Shown: one piece after another, positions 1 to 7,663 of the stretch
Layout: each line of letters begins with the position of its first letter
Position numbering within the stretch: position 1 is the first letter of the stretch
Source of the DNA: Entrophospora sp. SA101
Taxonomy: Eukaryota; Glomeromycota; Glomeromycetes; Entrophosporales; Entrophosporaceae
Reading direction: 5' to 3'
Assembly (NCBI GenBank): GCA_958430865.1
Contig: CAUDNR010004454.1
Span: 35,337-50,289 of the forward strand
DNA length: 14,953 nt
The notes under the pieces: generated by a model
Database searches by the model: none
The model's input: only the letters and a program-made list of their open reading frames with translations
What the model was told of the DNA's origin: nothing
Program-made: the position numbers and the translations under genes

Positions 1-430
1 TCCAGTTGTAGTGCCAATGTTCACGTGCCCAAGACAAGCGAACGTCCTTTGCTCTCTGGGTCAAGAGAGGCACTTTTTGTGGAAGAATTGAAACGTAACC
101 GAGATTTTTTAGCTCACAACGAACTGTACGTTCACTGACCTCGAGCTCAGGGTCATTTTCTTCCAGTTTAGCCTTAAGTTCGCCTGCTGTCGTGAAGTGG
201 TTGTGTTTCAAAATTTTTCCAATATGGCGGTGTTTCTTGGGGGACAACTTTCTTGGGCGACTAGGTGAGTGATTTATAGAGTTATTGCCAGTTTTACATA
301 ATTTACTGACATATCATTCACAGGAGCGTAAAGGGATATTCAATCGTTCGGAAATTTCTTTTGCATTACGCACGTTTTGTTGCCAAAGTGACTTAACGGC
401 GTTTCACTGGATTTCAAGTGGACTTGGCAT
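1..430 (-). pseudogene. Tc1-like transposase, N-terminal region, two in-frame TGA
   Basis: One frame reads from ATG at 428-430 to the window edge, about 143 codons. It begins MPSPLEIQ and carries a first helix-turn-helix (LWQQNVRNAKEISERLNI), a Pro/Arg/Lys hinge (SPSRPRKLSPKKHRHIG), a second helix-turn-helix (HFTTAGELKAKLE...VSERTVRCELKNLGY), and the KVPLLTQRAKDVRLSWAREH stretch that precedes the DDE domain. These are the paired-like DNA-binding domains of Tc1 transposases. The catalytic DDE triad is outside the window. Two TGA codons interrupt the frame, at codon 9 and near codon 39. Both sit where Arg (CGA) would be natural, so the copy is dead. There is no frameshift, which points to point decay rather than rearrangement. 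Confidence 0.85.
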
Positions 431-452
431 TTTTTAGTGGGCAAAAACGAAA

Positions 453-533
453 TGTAAACAATAACAAACCTAATTGTTTACAACTTACTTATTAAATAAA
501 CAATACATTGTCCAATTTGGTAATATAAACAAT
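453..533. promoter_or_regulatory. Four TAAACAAT octamers in the transposon leader
   Basis: TAAACAAT occurs at 455-462, inverted at 473-480, and direct at 497-504 and 526-533. The first two form a perfect 10-bp inverted repeat (TGTAAACAAT 453-462, ATTGTTTACA 473-482) with a 10-nt spacer. The cluster lies between the presumed transposon end and the transposase start. Subterminal repeats in this position are often transposase-binding or promoter sites; that role is inferred. The core also matches the forkhead consensus GTAAACA. Confidence 0.45.
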
Positions 534-615
534 GGCCCGATTCGGAAAAATGGTGATGTTGCGGCCAAAAATAGATGCGGTATCTCCACCGCCATTCTTT
601 TCGCCGGGGACTGTA

Positions 616-947
616 TTAGTTTACAACTACAGAGTCTTTTCACCACCTGGACATCTGGAAATAACATAATTGATGATTTTATTCAACAATGTCAAATGAA
701 ATCATCTTTGCCAGGTTATACTTTAGAATGGATACCTTTTGAGCAATTTGAAAAAGTAACAAAGTTAACTGAAGGTGGATTTAGTTCAATTTATACTGCT
801 ACATGGACAAGAGGAGTTATTGTTGACTATGATGAAAATAAAAAGGAATTTAATTATTTAGGAAGGCAACTAGTAGTATTAAAAAGTTTAAATAATTCAA
901 TTAACCCAGGAAAAGGCTTTTTTGATGAGGTTGGTAGTTGTCATTAA
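616..947 (+). pseudogene. Protein kinase fragment (AM-fungal expanded kinase family)
   Basis: From 636 the frame gives LFTTWTSGNNIIDDFIQQ, then TLEWIPFEQFEKV, then the ATP-binding loop TEGGFSSIYTATW, then QLVVLKSLNN with the invariant Lys of strand beta-3, and ends GFFDEVGSCH before TAA at 945-947. The WTSGN-x-EWIP-GGF order is the N-terminus of the kinase family amplified in Rhizophagus and relatives (recognised from memory). Everything after the N-lobe is missing: no HRD, no DFG. The glycine loop reads GGFSS rather than the usual GGFGT. An acceptor-like TTTACAACTACAG ends at 632, so the transposon may have landed in the upstream intron. The 3' break comes just before dispersed repeat copy A. 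It cannot encode an active kinase. Confidence 0.75.
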
Positions 948-954
948 AACAGTA

Positions 955-1095
955 TTTTTGTGTATACTGTATTATATGGGGCATGCTGCAATAAAACCAG
1001 ACAAAGTGAACATTAGTGTTACCAAGAATTACAGGGACCAATATTGTTTGTTTAACATCACAATTGTATCACAATATAATGTGATCATGATATTT
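955..1095 (+). repeat. Dispersed repeat, copy A
   Basis: The core GTATTATATGGGGCATGCTGCAA at 969-991 and the following AACCAGACAAAGTGAACATT recur at 14823-14871 with 47 of 49 identical positions. Weaker similarity continues (CAAGAATT, AATGTGATCAT) to about 1095. Copy A begins within a few bases of the kinase stop. A 7-bp inverted repeat ACAGTAT...ATACTGT spans 949-970. There is no coding capacity. It is probably the end of an unidentified mobile element. Confidence 0.75.
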
Positions 1096-1116
1096 GTCTA
1101 GACAAAAATAGTTAAT

Positions 1117-1383
1117 ATGAAGCTAATTTACATTAGGTCTACCATGGAACCCAAGAATTATAGTACTATCAGAAGTATTTTGAAAAAAGAACAAGGTGAA
1201 AAAATTGCTCCCTACATTTTCAAAATAAATGACACTCAAACACTGGAAGTTTATCTAAGAAAAGAAAGGATTACTTATGAAATTTACCATGAAGAAAAAA
1301 AATTCATAAGTGTTAGAAAAAGAAAACATTATGATGATGTATTATTACCTAATAAAAAGCAAAAATCTTTAAAAGGAAAATAA
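1117..1383 (+). CDS. Small basic hypothetical protein
   Basis: An open frame of 88 codons, or 79 from the second ATG at 1144. I do not recognise the family. The middle (KIAPYIFKINDTQTLEVYLR) looks like alternating strand/helix sequence. The tail is strongly basic: VRKRKHYDDVLLPNKKQK resembles a bipartite nuclear localisation signal. TTTACATTAG just before 1135 looks like a splice acceptor, so this may be the last exon of a larger gene whose 5' part was replaced by repeat copy A. It is convergent with the FHA gene, 73 bp from that gene's terminal stop. Base composition and lack of low complexity favour real coding sequence over chance, but expression is unproven. Confidence 0.45.
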   Translation: MKLIYIRSTMEPKNYSTIRSILKKEQGEKIAPYIFKINDTQTLEVYLRKERITYEIYHEEKKFISVRKRKHYDDVLLPNKKQKSLKGK

Positions 1384-1456
1384 CTATCATTTTCTTTGAT
1401 AGTTAGAATTATACAGAGGGAAATACCTAAAATTACTTTCTTATTTTCAATCAAGG

Positions 1457-2655
1457 TCATTTCTTAGTTTCTTTAATTTCAATTTGTGCAGTTAATTGAC
1501 CATTCTGTTGTTGTAATTGGGTTAATTGAGCTTTTAAATCATTGATTTCTTTTAATAATTCTTGTGGAGTTAATTCTTTTAGTTGTTTGTTTTCTTCTTC
1601 TAGTTGCTTAATTCAATCTAATAGTTCCTGTTTCTGTCTTTTATGCCAATCTTCAGCCACTTCTAAGGCTTCCAAGTGTGTATCTATTTCCTCTTCTAAC
1701 TGTCTTTCCTTTTCCAGTATCCCATTTTCAAATACAATAGATGATATTGCCTTGGCTTCCATTTTAGCAACCTGAATTTCCATGTGGCATACATCAATGC
1801 TCTTGTAACTGGTGGCTGTTTCAGAAGTATTAATTTTTTTATTGCTGTTGTTGTTGTTGTCAAATTGTCTTGCTTTAATAATAATATTATTGTTATTATC
1901 ATTAACAGGATTATTATCATTGCTATTACAATCCTTTACATCTTTAAGTTGATTTTCAAGATTAATTTTGGCATCTTCAAAAAATTGCATTTCTATATAA
2001 ATATAATTGAATAATAAAATATTAATCAAATATACAAACATAAACATATATGTAAATTAATTGATTTATACTACTCACCAATAAAGCCCTCTTGAGTCTT
2101 AACTAAAATTTTATCATTGTGATGTAAAAAACGTTCTTCATGTGGTTCCAAAAGTTTTTTATTAATAAAAGTTCTTTTATTTGAACCATTTTTTATAAAT
2201 GATTCAAAACTTAAATCTTTAATGTTTGTTTTTCTCTAATGGGATTATAATGATAATATTATTATTATAGAAATTATAATGATTTCAATATTACATAAAA
2301 TTGATTAATTAAGTTATTGTTACTTACAATTGAAATTGTGCAATGAGTATTTGCAATATAGAGTGGTTTATTAATCCTTAAATTGCATGTTTTGCCATGT
2401 CCAATTGTTATAGATTTTTGGAATTCTGTTATGCTAACTCTTTGGTTTTGATATGTAACAGATGAAATTGCTTTTGCTTCCATTTTAGCAATCTCAGCCT
2501 TATATTTTAGTATTTTTCTGTGTCTTATTTCAAGAGCAATATCATAGTGGCTGTTGCTGTTATTATCATCATTATTACGAACATCAGCGATTGTGCTTGA
2601 ATGATTTCTTTTTAATTGGCGTGGTGTAGATGGATTTCTGACTAAACCGGTTAGT
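1457..2655 (-). pseudogene. FHA-domain plus coiled-coil protein, 5' missing, internal TGA
   Basis: Three exons join in frame on the minus strand: 2655-2328, 2235-2079 and 1992-1457. Exon 1 starts at an acceptor (TTTTCAG) with no ATG upstream. It encodes a Ser/Asn-rich leader, a basic helix ending AEIAKMEAKAISSV, and the start of an FHA domain (SITIGHGKTCNLRINKP, then ANTHCTISI). Exon 2 finishes the FHA fold (IKDLSFESFIKNGSNKRTFI). FHA domains bind phosphothreonine through an Arg in GR and a Ser in SxxH; here these positions read GH and ANTH, so binding is probably lost. Exon 3 has an Asn/Asp-rich linker, then a coiled coil (ILEKERQLEEEIDTHLEALE). TGA at 1613-1615 interrupts it; the frame resumes with IKQLEEENKQLKEL and ends at TGA 1457-1459, 51 codons later. 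It is either a decayed copy or a gene with a slightly shortened tail. Confidence 0.6.
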
Positions 2656-2685
2656 CTGAAAATGTTGGAACAAATTTTTCATTAG

Positions 2686-2836
2686 TAATAATGGTAGTGG
2701 CTATGGCAGTAATAGATTCAATTCAAGTAAATTGATTATCAATGATAACAGTAATGGTAATGGTAATAAAGATAATAATAACAATAGTGTCTATAATAAT
2801 AATAAAAGAGAGGATTTAAGAAAAAGATCGTTTTAA
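2686..2836 (+). pseudogene. Orphan Asn-rich terminal exon
   Basis: After a splice-acceptor-like TTTTTCATTAG ending at 2685, a plus-strand frame of about 50 codons runs to TAA at 2834-2836. It gives SNNGSGYGSNRFNSSKLIIN, an Asn/Gly/Asp linker and a basic end (KREDLRKRSF). Codon-like composition (GGT, GGC, AGT, GAT, AAA) is richer than the AT background. No plus-strand exons can lie just upstream, because the FHA gene occupies the other strand there. It may be a displaced gene end next to a rearrangement point. A chance reading of AAT-rich low-complexity DNA is a real alternative. Confidence 0.3.
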
Positions 2837-3492
2837 CTGGTCTCTGATGAAGCTTATTTAATTTATTTATTTTTATTTATTTATGATGTATGAATTATAT
2901 TATTTTTAAAATTTATATATAGTGTAATAATAAATTAATTGGCATTTCCTTTTGTAAATACCAACTATTACATTTTTTAACTTACATTTCTTGCATAATA
3001 AATATCAATTCAATTGTCTAATTAAACAGCATGAGTTCCTTTTATATGAATTGAGATCCGTGGATATTGTTCGGCACATTATTTCCGATGAAATGTTTAT
3101 AATAATCATGAGCATCTCCATCTATATAATGATTGTAATGAATTATTGTTAACAAATTTAAATCATTTATAATAATAATAATCCGAAAATAACCCCTATT
3201 AATTGAGCAACTACAAAAATTGTCACATATGTTTTATTTAAAAAGTAAATATTTCAAATATTTCAGCCTTACATCTATTCTTTCTATTAAGCTAATGTTA
3301 TCATCATCTGTATGTTTATATAATCCTTATACTACTATATACTATATATCCACAAAATTTGATTAATACTATATTATATTGAAAATATAATTTAAATGAA
3401 AAGGTGACATGATAATGATAACAAAAGAAAATATTGTTTGAGCTACTAAACTAAAATAATAGTTGCAATAATTAAGTTATTTTTTGATACGA
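2837..3492. other. AT-rich spacer without recognisable genes
   Basis: About 650 bp of AT-rich sequence with TTTA and TAAT runs. I find no open frame with sensible composition on either strand, no tRNA-like TTCGA arm and no long inverted repeat. A slightly more complex patch at 3041-3120 (around GATCCGTGGATATTGTTCGGC) may be old repeat DNA. Confidence 0.5.
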
Positions 3493-3835
3493 TCAATTTT
3501 TTAAAATTTGTTCATTTTCTGTATTAATAACTAAAGATTTAATTTGCTTTTGTGCTTTAATTAGCTGTGCTAAGTTATATGTATATTTATCATTAGAATA
3601 ATATATTGTTAATGATTGAATATTTTTACAAACTTTCGTTAATTTGTCAAAAAATTCACCACTACAAGAATTAGTATACTCTAATTTATAAAGATTTTAA
3701 AAGATATTATCAAATCTATGATGATTAGTTAATAAATTACAATCTAGACCATAAGTAATACTAAACTTTCTAATGCCTGCGAATGATCTAAAATAAATTC
3801 TACTAGTGTTAAAAATCAACCCCAAACATTTTCTT
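3493..3835 (-). pseudogene. F-box/LRR-like relic
   Basis: On the minus strand one frame reads IRKFSITYGLDCN, LLTNHHRFDNIF, stop (TAA 3697-3699), NLYKLEYTNSCSGEFFDKL, TKVCKNIQSLTIYYSNDK, NLAQLIKAQKQIKSLVI and ends at TGA 3493-3495. The pattern of short leucine-rich segments ending in KSLVI, with LAQLIKAQKQIKSL, resembles the LRR part of the F-box proteins amplified in AM fungi (recognised from memory). Upstream a second frame gives TLVEFILDHSQALESLVLL, also LRR-like, so a frameshift near 3750-3780 is likely. There is no F-box and no start codon. It is a relic. The family name is moderately supported, the coding origin better. Confidence 0.5.
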
Positions 3836-3861
3836 TATTTGTCGTTTCATTAACCTCCATT

Positions 3862-4804
3862 TTAATGAAATAGCATTATTTTTTCTTGATATTCCATTAA
3901 TTGTAATTCATTACAATTAATCTTCTTACTAAATACATGATTTAGGAGAATGCTCAACTCTTCTTTTGACCATTTGGTATTCCAAGCAGTCGCAAACCTC
4001 CTTTCATCAAGGCTTTCTAATACACTATCATCATCATCATTACCATTACCATTACCATTCTCATTTACATTGTCATCATTGCTATTAGCATCATTAATAA
4101 CATTACCATTATCATCATTACTGCCATTAATATCAATGTTATCTTCTTCATTTTCATTAACATCATTATTACTATTGCTGTCAACACTATCACTATTAAC
4201 ATTAACATTATCATCATCATTATTATCATAAACTTCTTCAATTGGTACTACTTCAATTTCTTCTTTCTCTTTCTCCATCTCTTCCACTTCTCCTCCCTCT
4301 TCTGAATCCTCCATCTCTTCTTCTTTTTCTTGAAAAATTTCCAATTCTTCCGAATTTTTCCCTCTTTTCAATTCTTTCTCTTCTTCCGATTCTTCCTCTT
4401 CCTTGAGTATATTTTTTTTTTAAAATGAATTAAATATGATACGATAAACTTTTATTATTAATAATAAACAATAATGAAGATACCTCATAAATAGCTTTTA
4501 ATAATTCAAGCAGTTGCAATGGTTTCAATGGTGGCATACCCTCTTGTATATTGTCTTTGATGTCATCAAATAATGCATCCAAGTCAATACATTTACTAAT
4601 ATCGCTATAATAATTATTTCTATAATAATTTTTAGGGAGAGAAAAGAAAAATTATAATTAGTATGCATCACAACCATCATTCTTTTTAATAATAACTAGA
4701 ATGACAAGTTGCAACAGCCACCATTTAACAATAAACACTTACCCGTTGGAATTGGCGAGCTGAGATCCTTTTCTTCTTTTTCCTAACAATATTGATTGCG
4801 ACAT
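3862..4804 (-). CDS. Highly acidic, probably nuclear hypothetical protein
   Basis: Complete gene on the minus strand: exon 1 4804-4743 (ATG at 4804-4802), exon 2 4604-4484, exon 3 4401-3862; 723 nt, 240 aa. Phases close exactly (GG|C giving Gly; GAG|GAA). The N-terminus MSQSILLGKRRKGSQLANSN holds a KRRK basic patch. Exon 2 has a compact helical segment (LDALFDDIKDNIQEGMPPLK, then LQLLELLKAIYE). About 125 residues of Glu/Lys and then Asp/Asn/Val low complexity follow. The end (WNTKWSKEELSILLNHVF) is only vaguely Myb/SANT-like, with two Trp and EE. No family was recognised. Acidic tracts plus a basic N-terminal signal suggest a chromatin or nucleolar protein; this is inference. The exon 3 acceptor (TATACTCAAG) has a poor pyrimidine tract and is the weakest junction. 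Confidence 0.6.
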
Positions 4805-5054
4805 TTTTTCTTAAATTAAAAGAAATTTTTTTTTATTAATGCCAATTAATCAAGGGGTAAATTATTATATTATACGCGTATAGGTTGTACAAGGAATATT
4901 AAAGAAAACGTGTTAATAGCTAACCAGAGGTAATTTGCATTGATATTTCTTATTGAAATCAAAACGCGGAGCAGATCTTGTAGTGACTTAGGTATTTACG
5001 AGATTCTTTATCTTGATAATAAATGATTGGTATTTTGCTTTTCGTAATTGCAAG
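4805..5054. promoter_or_regulatory. Divergent promoter region
   Basis: A 250-bp spacer lies between the start of the acidic-protein gene (minus) and the first usable ATG of the GRP170-like gene (plus). It contains TATTATATTATACGCGTATAGG at 4865-4886, a palindromic ATACGCGTAT flanked by TATA-like sequence, and a T-rich leader before 4805. I see no clear array of nGAAn heat-shock elements. Dual promoter use is inferred from the arrangement only. Confidence 0.4.
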
Positions 5055-7663
5055 ATGTCAGGGCGATACGAGGAAAGGAAACATTTTTATATACGACATT
5101 TTCATAATTGTACACTTCACAGATGTCAAGACGCACAAGAAGAAGTCAAAGATAGTGTTATTACTGTAATTTTTTTTTGCTATTTTTTTATTTTCACATG
5201 TTTAATTATAAATAAAGTCTTATTTAATATTAATGTATTGCATTAAACCAAGGTTCCTCCATATTATAATCAATTCGAAAGACAAGCCATTCTGGACGCT
5301 GCTGAAATTGCTGGATTACGTGTGCTATCCTTGATTAATGATCTGACAGCTGGTTAGTCTATTGATCAAAATTATTGCAGCTCTTTCTTATAATCTTTCA
5401 AAATTGCCATTATTGACGAGTTTACTATATTAGTTGGAATAAACTATGCCATTACACACTCTTCTTCTATTACTGAGGATCCACAAATTCATTTATTCTA
5501 TGATATGGGTGCTGGAAGCACTAAAGCTAGTGTGATCAAATTTAATATTGTTAATAACAAGGATGCGGGTCCTTTCAACAAGACTTTTATTAATTTAGAA
5601 GTTTTATCAACCGGATACGATAGAACTCTCGGGGGACAAGAATTTGATCTTCGGCTTAGAAAATATTTTGCGACAAAGTTTGATAATTTACACAGTAATA
5701 AGTTGAAAGAATCCATTTTTAAGTCTGATCGTGCTATGACAAAACTATTTAAAGAAGCAAATAGAGTGAAACAAATTCTTAGTGCCAACACAGAGACAAT
5801 TGCTTCAGTAAGTTTTTTAATGCTGGTAAAATTATAATAGTAGTATAGTAGTAGTAGTAATAGTAGTAATAATAATAACAATAATAATTATAGTAATAAT
5901 AATAATAACAATAATAATTATAGTAATAATAATAATAACAATAATAATTATAGTAATAATAATAATAATTATAGTAAATAATAACAATAATAATTATAGT
6001 AATATAATAATTATAAACAATTATTATTTAATATCAATTACAAAGATAGAGAATTTACACGAAGAAAAAGATTTTAGGATCGCAATTTCAAGGAACGAAC
6101 TTGAATCTATTACAAATGATTTGATTGGGCGTGTTGAAGCTCCTTATATCACAGCATTAAATAAGGCTAATCTGACATTGGTATTTATTCTGATTATTAT
6201 TTTGATTGTTATATAGATTTAATTTATAAATAAACTTATATTTATTTATACATTATTTATCATAGTCTGATATAAAAACATGCGTGTTAGTTGGTGGTGG
6301 TATTCGTGTGCCAGCTGTTCAAAATATGCTTAAAGGACTTATTGGAGAGTAAATATTAAATATTTTTTTTTAAGAAAAAAATAGAAATAAAAATTATATA
6401 TTATGAATAATAATCTATCAAACCTAACAATTGATTATTAGAGATAAAATTGCGCAAAATCTTAATGGAGATGAAGCAGCTGTTTTAGGTACGCAAAAAA
6501 AAAAATTTTTTTTGCTGCATTTATGTGCCTATGTGTATGTATTTATTTATTATCGTAATTTATAGGTGCTGGTTTTAGAGGTGCCGGGTTGAGTCATCAT
6601 TTTAAAGTTAAAGAAGTAAAGGTCACAGACATCACATCCTATCCAACTGAATTTGCAAACCAATCTGAAAAAAACATTAATGAAAATGATATAAGCGTTG
6701 ATGTTGATAATGTTGATATAAAACCTTTAGGAGAAAAAGAGAAGCTTAATTCAATCCAACGGTATGTTTATATATTCTCCACAAAATTGATCAAATTTTT
6801 AATTTTTATAAACAAATAATGATAATTGGAATAAAAATATTTTTTAGATTACTTGCTATGGAAAGGATTGATAATGAACGTCATGCTCGTGAAAGGGCCA
6901 TGAATTATTTGGAATCTTATGTTTACAAATACCAAGATTTTCTTGATGAGCCAATTGTTATACAAGTTACCACTGTAGAGCAACGTTCAGAACTATCCAA
7001 AAAGTTATCTGAAACGTCAGATTGGTTATATGGAGAAGGAGAAAATGCACCAACTGACGAATTTCATTTACGTCTTGACACTTTAAGGTAGATAATTATC
7101 AGTTATCAATTTAGATGAAAAATATCATATTTAATTTTAACAGAAATAAAACGTTATGATTTAGATTATTAGAGAAGCCAATTTCGTTTAGACAAGAAGA
7201 GTTTATCAAACGTCCTGATGCAATTTCTTCACTTGAACTACTTATAGATAACACGCGTGGATTTATAGAACAAATAAGAACTAATATAACGGTCGAAACA
7301 TGGCATTATACTGATGCGGATATTGATAAATTATTAAATGTTTGTGATAAAATTGAAAACTGGCTCAAAGAAAAATTGGCAGAGCAAGGGAAAACTGCTC
7401 TCTACATTGATCCCATTTTCACTACAGATGATATACAAAAGAAAGTAAATGAGATTAAACGTGAATTTTTAAAATTGGTGAATAAAAAACCACCAATAAA
7501 GGCAAAAAGTTCTACAACTACCACCGCTACTACAGAATCTGTCAAAACAAATGATACAACAGCTGATTCAATAACCCAAGAGACTTCAAACGTTACAATA
7601 CCATCCGATACTGAAACTACAACTGAAGCCATTGAGCCCAAAACAACACATCAGGAATTATAA
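5055..7663 (+). CDS. Internally deleted GRP170/HYOU1/Lhs1-type HSP70
   Basis: Nine exons: 5055-5165, 5253-5352, 5434-5807, 6046-6180, 6266-6348, 6442-6488, 6566-6761, 6848-7087, 7165-7663; 594 aa, open throughout. GRP170 proteins are ER HSP70 relatives that act as nucleotide-exchange factors and holdases. Residues 30-340 match their ATPase domain from [20 protein letters not shown] on: INDLTAVGINYA, phosphate-2 loop YDMGAGST (93-100), [28 protein letters not shown], adenosine loop [13 protein letters not shown] (247-259), [11 protein letters not shown]. Residues 345-530 are the helical lid ([40 protein letters not shown]). A Thr/Ser-rich tail ends THQEL. Missing are lobe I with the phosphate-1 loop (about 150 aa), any signal peptide, and the whole beta-sandwich substrate domain (about 200 aa). 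Exon 1 upstream of 5123 has no HSP70 similarity; the start at 5055 is a guess, and an acceptor at 5121-5122 is possible. It is a degenerate paralogue or an unusual lid-plus-half-ATPase protein. Confidence 0.8.
5862..6003 (+). repeat. 30-bp minisatellite in an intron
   Basis: The unit ATAATAATTATAGTAATAAT plus AATAATAACA is perfectly repeated at 5881-5910 and 5911-5940, with partial or variant units before and after (to about 6003). A TAG/TAA microsatellite at 5837-5862 leads into it. All of it lies in the 238-bp intron after exon 3 of the GRP170-like gene, the longest intron of that gene; the others are about 75-90 bp. Confidence 0.85.

Larger units (their letters stand above)
1..613 (-). mobile_element. 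Tc1/mariner transposon, 5' part, decayed
   Basis: The minus strand from 613 downward begins CAGTCCCCGGCGAAAAG, directly after a TA at 614-615. CAGT next to a TA target site is the usual end of a Tc1/mariner element. A leader of about 180 bp follows, then a transposase reading frame beginning at 430 that runs off the left edge. The terminal stretch (about 540-613) is clearly richer in GC than its surroundings. The other terminal inverted repeat lies outside the window, so the repeat itself cannot be confirmed. The plus-strand frame beginning at 474 is partly transposon and partly host and is not one gene. The transposase assignment is firm; the exact end is likely but inferred. Confidence 0.8.

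Noticed and set aside
474..640. Plus-strand ORF beginning at 474 as the N-terminus of the kinase
   Set aside because: The first part lies inside the Tc1/mariner leader and terminal sequence on the other strand; similarity to the kinase family begins only near 636.
1613..1615. TGA read as Trp (altered genetic code)
   Set aside because: RPL3 and NCS1 use TGG for Trp at conserved sites, and Arg fits the interrupted coiled coil better than Trp, so a CGA-to-TGA mutation is simpler.
1542..2014. Plus-strand Ser-rich and Ile/Val-rich ORFs opposite the FHA gene
   Set aside because: They are antisense shadows of the coiled-coil and Asn-rich codons of the minus-strand exon.
3950..4231. Plus-strand Ser/Leu-rich ORF
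   Set aside because: Antisense shadow of the Asp/Asn low-complexity region of the acidic protein.
5498..5881. Minus-strand Leu-rich ORF
   Set aside because: Mirror of the GRP170-like exon 5434-5807 and of the intronic microsatellite.
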